Positions 1 through 5,868 of a stretch of 10,860 nt of DNA are shown here, piece after piece (the first letter of the stretch is position 1; every line of letters begins with the position of its first letter). This DNA comes from Gp13-AA77 sp035578005 (GTDB lineage Bacteria > Acidobacteriota > Terriglobia > UBA7540): the NCBI GenBank assembly GCA_035578005.1, contig DATJYK010000401.1, forward strand, positions 1-10,860, given 5' to 3'. A program made the translations under genes and the position numbers. The notes under the pieces are model-generated. The model was not told the origin of the DNA. It saw only the letters and a list, made by a program, of their open reading frames with translations, and did not search any database.

Positions 1-123
1 TCGTCCATCCTTACCCCAGCGTGCGTTTCGCCGTTACGCATCCGAGGTAAGAGCCGTATGAGGTAATTCTTCAAGTACGGATCCGTGCGGGGGGCGTTGG
101 GTAACCAGCGTCCCTACCGCGAC
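1..123 (+). mobile_element. Group II intron, 3' end (domains V and VI), partial
   Basis: This is the catalytic tail of a self-splicing group II intron whose body lies to the left of the window. Domain V spans 51-83: it opens with GAGCCGTA, closes with TACGGATC, and has a short inner helix (GAGG with CTTC) around an AT-rich loop. Domain VI follows at about 85-123: a ten-pair stem (91-100 with 105-114) is capped by the GTAA loop 101-104, and a lower helix pairs about 86-90 with 117-121. A116 is left bulged, seven bases before the final AC at 122-123; this is the expected place for the branch-point adenosine and the expected 3' end. Bases 1-50 would be the end of domain IV. One frame there (2-61) is open up to a TGA inside domain V and could be the end of the intron's reverse transcriptase, but too little is present to tell. 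The intron is oriented on the plus strand. Confidence 0.87.
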
Positions 124-527
124 CGAACCTGACTTTCGGGGAGAAAACGTGCAAATTCCGAAAACGAACCCAACAAACTCAAGAAACGAACCCGAGCTTC
201 GCGCCGTGGTTGGGCGTGGCCTTGTTGGTTTGAGGTCGAAGACTTCGCCAGAAGTCAGGCGTACGTGACGGCGGCCTGGTGGTCATCATCTTACACGATC
301 GAAGCCTAAGACTCCTTTGTTATCAACACGATTTATAACTAACCCAAGAGGTTATTGATTCTAAATGTCTTATCCGCTAAAAGCCAATAGGTTGTTGATG
401 TGCAAGGGTTTAGCCCAAAAAACTTCCATAAACGCGATGCTCCCGCTAGTCCGCGCTTGTCGGCAGCACCCGAGAGGGCGGCGGCTTCAAGCCCCGCCGG
501 TCCGCGAATTCGAGTGTAGGCGGCCCT
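124..527. other. Intergenic stretch downstream of the intron; no convincing gene
   Basis: This is the 3' exon side of the intron and the leader of the next gene. Frame 133-309 is open for 58 codons but has no ATG, GTG or TTG start, and a TGA at 130-132 closes it upstream. Bases about 310-440 are markedly richer in A and T than their surroundings. They hold two copies of AGGTTRTTGAT (349-359 and 389-399, 40 bases apart) and a related inverted ATCAAC at 322-327. Bases 440-527 return to high GC. I recognise no RNA gene here. Confidence 0.5.
355..383 (+). promoter_or_regulatory. Weak candidate sigma-70 promoter for the flavoprotein gene
   Basis: TTGATT (355-360) and TAAAAG (378-383) are separated by exactly 17 bases and each matches its consensus hexamer at four of six positions. 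The leader to the ATG at 528 would be about 138 bases. The surrounding AT-richness makes a chance match likely, so this is only a candidate. Confidence 0.2.
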
Positions 528-1889
528 ATGTCGCGTGAACGGCTCATCGTGGTGGGAGGCAACGCCGCGGGCCTGAGCGCGGCCAGCCAGGCGCGCCGCC
601 GGAATCACGAGATGGAAATCCGGGTGTACGAAAAGGGACCCGACGTCTCTTATTCGGCGTGCGGCCTGCCCTACTTCGTGGGCGGTCTCGTGCCTGATGC
701 CGATACCCTGCGCGTCCACTCACCCGAGTTCTTCCATACGGAGCGCGAGATTGACGTTTTCACCCACCACGAAGTGTTGGAAATTTCCACCAGCCGCCGG
801 CGCGTCTCGGTTCTTGCTCCAGGTGGCGGCACTCCGGAAGAAGTCTACTTCGATCGTCTCGTTTTGGCTACCGGTGCCGAGCCCGCCTGGCCGGAGATTC
901 CCGGCACGGAGCTCAGGGGCGTTTTTCACGTGAACGATCTTCAATCGGCCGTCGCCCTCAAGCAGCACCTCAGCGCCGCTTCGGTATCGAAGGCCGTAAT
1001 CGTTGGTGGAGGCTACATCGGACTCGAGATGGCGGAAGCGCTGAAGACGGAAAGCCGCGCCGTCACGCTGCTGGAGCGCTCCCCGCGCCTCTTTGAAGCC
1101 GTGGACCAGGAAATCGTGCAAGTCACCGAGCGCGAACTGACCCGGAACGGAGTGGAAGTGCGCACGCAAGCGTCCGTGGCCGCGCTCGCCGGTGACGCCC
1201 AAGGCATTGTGCGCCGCGTGCATTCGGAAAAGGCAAGCTTCGAAGCTGACTGTGTGGTGCTGGCCACCGGAGTGCGGCCCCGGACGAAACTTATGCAAGC
1301 AGCGGGAATCCAGCTTGGTGCGGGAGGCGCCGTCTCCGTCAACGATTATCAGGAAACCAGCGCAGCCGCGGTTTACGCAGCCGGCGATTGCGTTGACACG
1401 CTCAACCTGGTGAGCGGCCAGCGAACTTATGTCCCCTTGGGCACCACCGCCAACAAGCAAGGCCGCGTGGCGGGCGAGAATGCGGCCGGCGGCCGCGAGC
1501 GCTTTCCCGGCATTGTCGGCACGGCGGTGGTGAAGGTCTTCGGACTGGAAGTAGCGCGCACCGGCCTCGGTTCCGAAGAAGCGCGCGAGGCGGGCTTCCG
1601 CGCCGCTGAGGCTCTGGTCCAAGCCCCGGCGCGGGCGCGATATCTCGGCGGGCAGGACATCCTCGTGAAGCTCATCGGCGACCGGGCGAGCGGCCGCTTG
1701 TTGGGCGCACAGATGGTGGGGCCCGAAGGCGTCGCCAAGCGCATCGACGTGCTGGCCACCGCGCTCCACTCGCGCTTGACGGCCGAGCAGGTGTATCAAC
1801 TTGACCTTAGCTACGCACCGCCGTTTTCGAGCGTGTGGGACCCTATTCTTATTGCCGCTCGCCAGCTCATGCACGCCGTCAAGTCATAG
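528..1889 (+). CDS. FAD-dependent pyridine nucleotide-disulfide oxidoreductase, CoA-disulfide reductase / NADH oxidase type
   Basis: This 453-residue cytosolic flavoprotein has the layout of the CoA-disulfide reductase / NADH oxidase / NADH peroxidase branch. An N-terminal FAD-binding motif (GGNAAGLSAA, residues 10-19) is followed by YSACGLPYF with a single redox Cys45, the residue that forms the mixed disulfide with CoA or the sulfenic acid in this branch. The NAD(P)H-binding motif VGGGYIGLEMAE lies at 159-170, ATGxxP motifs at 114 and 246, and the second FAD motif AAGDC at 284-288. The C-terminal dimerisation domain ends with LSYAPPFSSVWDP (427-439), as in CoA-disulfide reductases. The family reduces CoA disulfide, polysulfide or oxygen with NAD(P)H; the substrate cannot be read from the sequence. 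The length is normal for the family. The ribosome site is weak (TAGGCGG about six bases before ATG). The redoxin gene further downstream could share a thiol-homeostasis role, but this is inference. Confidence 0.9.
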   Translation: MSRERLIVVGGNAAGLSAASQARRRNHEMEIRVYEKGPDVSYSACGLPYFVGGLVPDADTLRVHSPEFFHTEREIDVFTHHEVLEISTSRRRVSVLAPGGGTPEEVYFDRLVLATGAEPAWPEIPGTELRGVFHVNDLQSAVALKQHLSAASVSKAVIVGGGYIGLEMAEALKTESRAVTLLERSPRLFEAVDQEIVQVTERELTRNGVEVRTQASVAALAGDAQGIVRRVHSEKASFEADCVVLATGVRPRTKLMQAAGIQLGAGGAVSVNDYQETSAAAVYAAGDCVDTLNLVSGQRTYVPLGTTANKQGRVAGENAAGGRERFPGIVGTAVVKVFGLEVARTGLGSEEAREAGFRAAEALVQAPARARYLGGQDILVKLIGDRASGRLLGAQMVGPEGVAKRIDVLATALHSRLTAEQVYQLDLSYAPPFSSVWDPILIAARQLMHAVKS

Positions 1890-1907
1890 CCGTCTGAATG
1901 ATTTGGA

Positions 1908-1925
1908 CGTTGTTTGCTAGAATGG
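1908..1925 (+). promoter_or_regulatory. Extended -10 promoter for the EthD-family gene (copy 1 of an 18-base repeat)
   Basis: CGTTGTTTGCTAGAATGG contains TGC directly followed by TAGAAT (1918-1923), a TGnTAnAAT extended -10 element. Transcription would start near 1930, giving a leader of about 48 bases to the ATG at 1978. No good -35 box at 16-18 bases is visible, as is common for extended -10 promoters. The same 18 bases recur at 2305-2322 before the next gene. Confidence 0.55.
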
Positions 1926-1977
1926 TTTTCGAAAGGGCGTACGCAAGGGCACCGGTTCAGTTTGTTTTTCCACGACG

Positions 1978-2280
1978 ATGATCAGACTCAGCGTGATGTA
2001 CCCGAAAACGGACGATCTGAAGTTCGACATGGCGTACTACCGGGACACACACATCCCGATGATGCGGCGATTAATCGGCTCGAGATTGAAGGAATTCTCG
2101 CTCGATCAGGCGGTGACGGGACAAAATTTGCCTACGCCGTATGCGGTGATCGCACATTTGCTCTTTGAGTCTGTTGAGATCATGCAGGCCGCGCTCGAGG
2201 AACACGGTCCGGCACTCATGGCCGACATTCCACACTATACGAACGTACAGGCGGTGATTCAGGTGAGTGAAACGTCTTGA
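1978..2280 (+). CDS. EthD family protein
   Basis: This 100-residue protein matches the EthD family, small ferredoxin-like alpha/beta proteins that dimerise into a barrel. The family signature is seen in an N-terminal strand (MIRLSVMYPK), then DMAYYRDTHIPMM (residues 17-29) with the typical Tyr and His before the first helix. A second strand and helix follow (about 48-70), and the typical end is HYTNVQAVIQVSE. The family is named after a protein needed for ethyl tert-butyl ether breakdown. Most members have no proven reaction; some are called reductases, monooxygenases or polyketide-modifying enzymes. No signal peptide or membrane segment is seen. It has its own extended -10 promoter and lies 88 bases after the flavoprotein gene. 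No clear Shine-Dalgarno sequence precedes the ATG. Family placement is good; function is open. Confidence 0.82.
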   Translation: MIRLSVMYPKTDDLKFDMAYYRDTHIPMMRRLIGSRLKEFSLDQAVTGQNLPTPYAVIAHLLFESVEIMQAALEEHGPALMADIPHYTNVQAVIQVSETS

Positions 2281-2304
2281 CCTCCGGCTGCGGGGCGCCA
2301 AAGG

Positions 2305-2322
2305 CGTTGTTTGCTAGAATGG
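2305..2322 (+). promoter_or_regulatory. Extended -10 promoter for the redoxin gene (copy 2 of an 18-base repeat)
   Basis: This is identical over 18 bases to 1908-1925, with TGC + TAGAAT (2315-2320) as an extended -10. Transcription would start near 2327. The flanks on both sides differ between the two copies, so the conserved piece is the element itself and not a duplicated gene end. The start site also bears on the downstream gene: a GTG at 2333 would be almost leaderless, while the ATG at 2372 gets a normal leader. Confidence 0.55.
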
Positions 2323-2371
2323 GAGTGAGGCGGTGTCACAGGCACTCTTGCCTGTGCGCAGGACGCAAGCC

Positions 2372-2875
2372 ATGGGCACGAAGACAACCATAAGAACCGG
2401 TGAGCAGGCGCCTTCCGTGAGCCTTGCGGACACGACAGGCCACACCCATTCGCTCGCCGAAGCCCTCACCCAAGGACCCGTCTTGCTGGCGTTTTTCAAA
2501 GTGGGCTGTCCCACCTGCCAGTACGCCTTTCCGTTTATCGAACGCCTTCACCGCCAGTTCGCCGCGGACGGCGCGGCGGTGTGGGGCATTTCGCAGGACG
2601 ACGAAGCGGCCAGCCGGCGTTTCGCCTCCGATTATGGCGTGAGCTTCCCGATCCTCATCGACGCTAAGCCTTACTCGGTGTCGAACGATTATGGTATAGG
2701 CTACACTCCTACGCTCTTTCTCGTCGCACGGGATGGTACCGTCAAGCTCGCCGGCGATGGTTTCTCCAAGCAAGATCTGATTGAGACCCAAAAGTGGCTG
2801 GCGGAATCCTTATCCCTCAATCCGGGTGACCTGTTCCTGCCCGGCGAGCGCGTGCCCGAGTTCAAGCCAGGGTGA
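2372..2875 (+). CDS. Thioredoxin-fold redoxin (TlpA/AhpC-TSA-like) with CPTC motif
   Basis: A 167-residue thioredoxin-fold protein from the ATG at 2372. After a GEQAPSVSLAD start typical of AhpC-TSA/Redoxin domains comes LLAFFKVGCPTCQYAFPFIERL, with the redox pair Cys46-Cys49 in a CPTC motif at the start of a helix. The conserved cis-proline is in GIGYTPTLFLV (Pro113), followed by a DGTV turn. No signal peptide or membrane segment is seen, so it is predicted cytosolic, unlike classical TlpA. It probably reduces disulfides or peroxides; the partner is unknown. The frame stays open upstream to a GTG at 2333, but AGGA at 2360-2363 stands eight bases before the ATG at 2372 and homology to the fold starts only there. 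The promoter copy at 2305-2322 precedes it. It may work with the flavoprotein at 528-1889 in thiol redox balance (inference). Confidence 0.85.
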   Translation: MGTKTTIRTGEQAPSVSLADTTGHTHSLAEALTQGPVLLAFFKVGCPTCQYAFPFIERLHRQFAADGAAVWGISQDDEAASRRFASDYGVSFPILIDAKPYSVSNDYGIGYTPTLFLVARDGTVKLAGDGFSKQDLIETQKWLAESLSLNPGDLFLPGERVPEFKPG

Positions 2876-2954
2876 CATTCCAAGAACTAAGACCCGGGAC
2901 GGGTCACAACTGCCGGAGTCTCCTTCACCCAGCGGTCGAACCTCCGCTGCATCG

Positions 2955-3116
2955 ATGCGCAAGCTGCCCAAGCCGAAACCGTTTCGCGCTGACAAGGAAG
3001 TAAAGCGATTGGCGCGGCTCAAGGTGGGCGCGCCGCCAGCGGAGCAGGTGCAGCTCCCCAAGAAACGCAAGCCTCCCAAGCACAGGAAAAAGGAGCTCGA
3101 GGCTGAATTGTGCTGA
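2955..3116 (+). CDS. Small lysine/proline-rich basic protein, hypothetical
   Basis: This 53-codon frame is followed by TGA. The product starts MRKLPKPKPFRADKEVKRLAR and carries KKRKPPKHRKKELEAELC at its end. It is strongly basic, with Lys/Pro repeats and a short possible helix in the middle (about residues 12-22). No known domain is recognised. The composition and the pattern 'PKPxRADKEVKRLAR...GAPP...KRKPPKHKKK' resemble short conserved proteins I associate with Acidobacteriota, but that is recollection, not a search. The frame is open further upstream (from 2781), but that part overlaps the redoxin gene and looks like a shadow. No clear ribosome site precedes the ATG. A nucleic-acid-binding role would fit the charge, but is not shown. 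Confidence 0.5.
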   Translation: MRKLPKPKPFRADKEVKRLARLKVGAPPAEQVQLPKKRKPPKHRKKELEAELC

Positions 3117-3139
3117 AAGACGCTCACCGGCGGCGGGCT

Positions 3140-3190
3140 GTTGGCATTCAAAGCGCCCTCGCCCTGCGCGCTGCCAACGGCTGGCGAGGG
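3140..3190. repeat. Two interleaved inverted repeats next to the tRNA-Sec 3' end
   Basis: GTTGGCA (3140-3146) pairs perfectly with TGCCAAC (3172-3178), and CCCTCGCC (3156-3163) pairs perfectly with GGCGAGGG (3183-3190). The arms interlock, so an RNA could form one hairpin or the other, or a pseudoknot. They begin about 11 bases past the tRNA-Sec 3' end on its transcript. There is no U-run, so a standard terminator is not supported. Confidence 0.4.
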
Positions 3191-3201
3191 AATCCGCACT
3201 T

Positions 3202-3296
3202 TGGCGGAAGTGTGTCGGAATCGAACCGACCGGTCCACCTAAGGCAGACCCACAGGATTTGAAGTCCTGGGCGAACACCAGCCCGCATGCACTTCC
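3202..3296 (-). tRNA. selC: tRNA-Sec (anticodon UCA)
   Basis: This 95-base selenocysteine tRNA inserts Sec at UGA codons with SelB and a SECIS hairpin. On the minus strand it starts GGAAGTGC and ends ACACTTCCG followed by an encoded CCA (3204-3202). The acceptor is eight positions long, with seven pairs and a C-A mismatch at the eighth. The D stem has six pairs (GCGGGC with GTTCGC) and a four-base loop, a hallmark of bacterial tRNA-Sec. The anticodon arm is CAGGA-CTTCAAA-TCCTG, with UCA read from 3262-3260. The long variable arm (GGTCTGCC-TTA-GGTGGACC) has eight pairs including wobbles. The T arm is GTCGG-TTCGATT-CCGAC. No selA, selB or selD and no obvious selenoprotein gene is in the window, so these must be elsewhere if the system works. 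Confidence 0.97.
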
Positions 3297-3369
3297 GCGA
3301 TACAGTCTTGCACTCTACTACATTTTCAGTTTTCTGGATGCTGCCACGCGCGGCCGCGGCTAAGGCGCT

Positions 3370-4494
3370 ATGACCACCATCAAACCTCGAAAAGCCATCC
3401 TGACGCTTCGAGAGGAGCGTCCGCCTTCCGGGCGCGGCGGCAAGATCCGTTTGGACATGAACGAGAATACTCGCGGAGCCGCTCGCAGCGTGGTTCGGAG
3501 CGTGCGCCGCGCCGTCATCGGACGCCAGCTCGGTACTTACCCCGAATATGGTACTGCTTGCGCCGAACTCGCCCGGCACTTCAAGGTTTCAGCCGACGAG
3601 CTTCTGCTGACAAACGGAATTGACGACGCCATCAAGCTGATCTGCGACACCTTCGTTGATCCGGGTGACACCCTGCTGGTTCCGGCGCTCACTTTCACCA
3701 TGTACCGGTTCTTCCAAACCGTCGCGGGCGGGAAGACCGCTGTGGTGCATCACGATGAGCATTTGCGCCTGCCACTTCACGATGTCTTGCGCGCGTTGCG
3801 TCAATGGCGCCCGCGTTGGTTAGCGCTGGCGAATCCGAACAATCCGACCGGAACCATGATGCCGCAGGACGATCTCAGAGCCATCCTGCGCGCTGCGCCC
3901 GCCACGCTGGTGCTAGTGGACGAGGCCTACTTCGATTACTCGGACCACACCGTGCTTACCTGGATTCGGCGGTTTCCGAACCTCGTGGTTGCGCGCACGT
4001 TTTCGAAGGCCTACGGCCTTGCCGGACTGCGACTCGGCGTACTCCTCGCGCGCCGGGAGCTCACGGGCTGGATGAGGCGTGCGCACGCCGTTTTTCCGGT
4101 GAATTCCATGGCAGTCGCGGCGGCCTTGGAAGCCATCCGCCATCCGGAGGAAGTCGAACGGCACGTGCGGGAAGTTCGTGAGAATCGCGACCGGCTCTGC
4201 CATTGTCTGAACTCGCTTGGAGTTCCTTATTCCTCAAGCGCGGCCAACTTTGTCTTTGCCTGCTTCGGCCCGAAAGCGCCGCAGATTGCGAGGCGCCTAG
4301 CCAAGGACGGTATTCTGGTGCGCCACTGGGGCCGCGATCCGCAACTTCATTCTTATTTCAGAATCGGGATCGGTACGCGCTCCGAAATCGGCTGCCTGAT
4401 TCGCGCTCTGCGAAGCCTGCGCCATATGATTGAGCCGCTGCACACCGATACCGTGTGGCGCGGTGTCGCAGAATATTCGGCGACGGCGCACTGA
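3370..4494 (+). CDS. PLP-dependent class I/II aminotransferase, histidinol-phosphate aminotransferase-like
   Basis: This 374-residue fold-type I aminotransferase resembles HisC and its relatives. Visible marks are LDMNENT near the start (28-34, the HisC-type substrate loop), YPEYG (57-61), ANPNNPTGT with the PLP-contacting Asn (154-162), and DEAYFDY (184-190). ARTFSKAYGLAGLRLG carries the Schiff-base Lys213, and FRIGIGT (330-336) carries the carboxylate-binding Arg331. HisC swaps the amino group between glutamate and imidazole-acetol phosphate, but many HisC-like proteins act on aromatic or other amino acids. No other his gene is nearby, so histidine synthesis is not assured. The length is normal. 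ATG 3370 has a weak AAGG six bases upstream. The gene runs toward alr and ends 18 bases from it, with no obvious bidirectional terminator between. Confidence 0.85.
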   Translation: MTTIKPRKAILTLREERPPSGRGGKIRLDMNENTRGAARSVVRSVRRAVIGRQLGTYPEYGTACAELARHFKVSADELLLTNGIDDAIKLICDTFVDPGDTLLVPALTFTMYRFFQTVAGGKTAVVHHDEHLRLPLHDVLRALRQWRPRWLALANPNNPTGTMMPQDDLRAILRAAPATLVLVDEAYFDYSDHTVLTWIRRFPNLVVARTFSKAYGLAGLRLGVLLARRELTGWMRRAHAVFPVNSMAVAAALEAIRHPEEVERHVREVRENRDRLCHCLNSLGVPYSSSAANFVFACFGPKAPQIARRLAKDGILVRHWGRDPQLHSYFRIGIGTRSEIGCLIRALRSLRHMIEPLHTDTVWRGVAEYSATAH

Positions 4495-4512
4495 TGGCGT
4501 GCGAGCCACTGG

Positions 4513-5745
4513 TCATTGCGCGTCGTCATCGACATAAATTCTCGGCACCCGTTTCCCGATCGAGCACAGCACTTCGTACGGCACCGTGCCCAGATCAGCG
4601 GCGATTTCGTAAGCGGTGATGCGGCAGTGCTCGGACTGGCCAATGAGGATCACTTCGTCGCCGACCTCGACGCCCGGAATGTCGCTGACGTCGAGAAGGG
4701 TCAAGTCCATGCTGATGTTGCCGACGATGCGGGCATACTCATCGTTGACGATCGCGCGGCCGCGGCCTGAAAGCTGGCGGCTGAGTCCATCGGCGTAGCC
4801 TACCGGCACAGTAGCGATTCGCGAGGGCCGCCGGGTGTGATAGGCCGCCCCGTAGCCGAGAGGCGTGTTGCTGGGCACGTCTTTCAAGTAGACGACCTGG
4901 GACTTGAACGTAAGAATAGGTTCGAACTCGGCCAGCCTTGCGAGCGCCGCTCCGGCCGGACCGCGGCCACCCGGCTGATCCGCGCTTTCCCGGTCGCGGT
5001 GACGTGCGGGCACGCCCGGAGGCAGGACAAGGGGCACGCAATATCCGTACAAGAGGGCGCCGATGCGCACCAGGTTCTCGGGAAAATCGTTCCGCACCAG
5101 CAGCGCCGCGCTGTTCGAAATGTGGGTCCATTCCGTGCGGAGTTTGTGCCAAGGCAACTCCTTGAGCGCGGCTCGGAAGCGCTCGAGTTGCTCATCGGTC
5201 TGGGTGGCCACGAGGTCTTCGGCTGAAGCCAAGTGGGTGAAGATTCCCTTGAGTTCGAGACCCTCCAGTTGCTCGTAGCGGTCGAGGAAAAGCTGCAAGC
5301 GCCCGTGCGGCACGCCCAGGCGCCCGAGGCCCGTATCCACCTTGAGGTGAAACTCGATCGGCCGGCCCGCACGCCGCGCGCATTCGGCGTACGTATCAAG
5401 ACGGGCTGTGGATGAGATACTTGGCGTGAGGCGATATTCCACCAGGTCGGCCGGATCACTCATGTAAAGCCCGCCCAGGAGCAGAATGGGCTGTTCGATG
5501 CCGGCCTGCCGCAGTTCCGCCGCTTCCTCGACCGTGGCTACGCCGAACCAGTCCACGCCGCACTGGGCCAGGCACTTAGCCACGGATGCGGCGCCGTGGC
5601 CGTAGGCATCCGCCTTAATCACCGCCATCACCTTGCGTTTGCCAGCGAGCGCGCGAACGCGCTGGAAGTTGCGGCGGAGAGCCGGCAACGATATCTCAGC
5701 CCAAGTGGGACGCAACAATTTGGTGGAAGTTAACGTGGGATCCAA
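4513..5745 (-). CDS. alr: Alanine racemase
   Basis: This PLP enzyme interconverts L- and D-alanine and supplies D-Ala for peptidoglycan in the cytosol. The TIM-barrel start has AVIKADAYGHGA with the Schiff-base Lys44. KVDTGLGRLG lies at 135-144 and THISNSAALL at 207-216. RIGALLYG (227-234) holds the Arg that contacts the PLP ring nitrogen, with Ile where most family members have Pro. The second catalytic base, Tyr302, is in LGYGAAY. GYADGLSR and NISMD (the latter usually VSMD) belong to the C-terminal beta domain. At 410 residues it is longer than the usual 360-380: a Gly/Arg/Ala-rich insert of some 25 residues sits at about 244-272, just before the EPILTFKSQV strand. It lies 123 bases downstream of dnaB on the same strand and could be co-transcribed, an order also found in enterobacteria. 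Confidence 0.95.
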   Translation of the reverse strand: MDPTLTSTKLLRPTWAEISLPALRRNFQRVRALAGKRKVMAVIKADAYGHGAASVAKCLAQCGVDWFGVATVEEAAELRQAGIEQPILLLGGLYMSDPADLVEYRLTPSISSTARLDTYAECARRAGRPIEFHLKVDTGLGRLGVPHGRLQLFLDRYEQLEGLELKGIFTHLASAEDLVATQTDEQLERFRAALKELPWHKLRTEWTHISNSAALLVRNDFPENLVRIGALLYGYCVPLVLPPGVPARHRDRESADQPGGRGPAGAALARLAEFEPILTFKSQVVYLKDVPSNTPLGYGAAYHTRRPSRIATVPVGYADGLSRQLSGRGRAIVNDEYARIVGNISMDLTLLDVSDIPGVEVGDEVILIGQSEHCRITAYEIAADLGTVPYEVLCSIGKRVPRIYVDDDAQ

Positions 5746-5755
5746 CTGACTGCCT

Positions 5756-5856
5756 CTTCAAGCCGAACGGCTCGTGGTTCGTGGATCGTCGTTCGTTGAT
5801 CACCGTAGGCGCGCCTTTCCGCGAGCAACGAACTACGAACGACGAACGGCTTGAAG
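5756..5856. repeat. Palindromic GTTCG-rich repeat between dnaB and alr
   Basis: The left arm (5756-5798) starts CTTCAAGCCG and ends GTCGTTCGTTG. The right arm (5826-5856) reads back as CTTCAAGCCGTTCGTCGTTCG and on to GTTCGTTG. The outer ten bases match exactly and the inner parts are built of GTTCGT(C/A/G)G-like units. The left arm is longer by about twelve bases, so the fold is imperfect. The loop of 27 bases contains GGCGCGCC. It looks like a REP-type or mini-element palindrome; it might also end or process the dnaB transcript before alr. Confidence 0.65.
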
Positions 5857-5868
5857 CGATCCGTCGCC

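Noticed and set aside
130..132. TGA read as selenocysteine joining the intron exon to the 58-codon frame
   Set aside because: The presence of tRNA-Sec makes it tempting, but no SECIS-like hairpin directly after the TGA is convincing and the frame has no known homologue.
720..1874. Long minus-strand frame (384 codons) opposite the flavoprotein gene
   Set aside because: It is an antisense shadow in GC-rich coding DNA. The plus strand carries a full set of flavoprotein motifs, and the antisense product shows no recognisable domain.
1914..2168. Plus-strand frame overlapping the EthD gene
   Set aside because: It starts inside the -10 region of the promoter and overlaps the well-supported EthD frame at 1978-2280.
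2333..2371. GTG start that would lengthen the redoxin by 13 residues
   Set aside because: It lies about six bases after the expected transcript start, while the ATG at 2372 has AGGA at a good distance and matches the start of the fold.
2781..2954. Upstream part of the frame leading into the small basic protein
   Set aside because: It overlaps the end of the redoxin gene and its composition is a plain out-of-frame shadow; only the part from 2955 has a distinct pattern.
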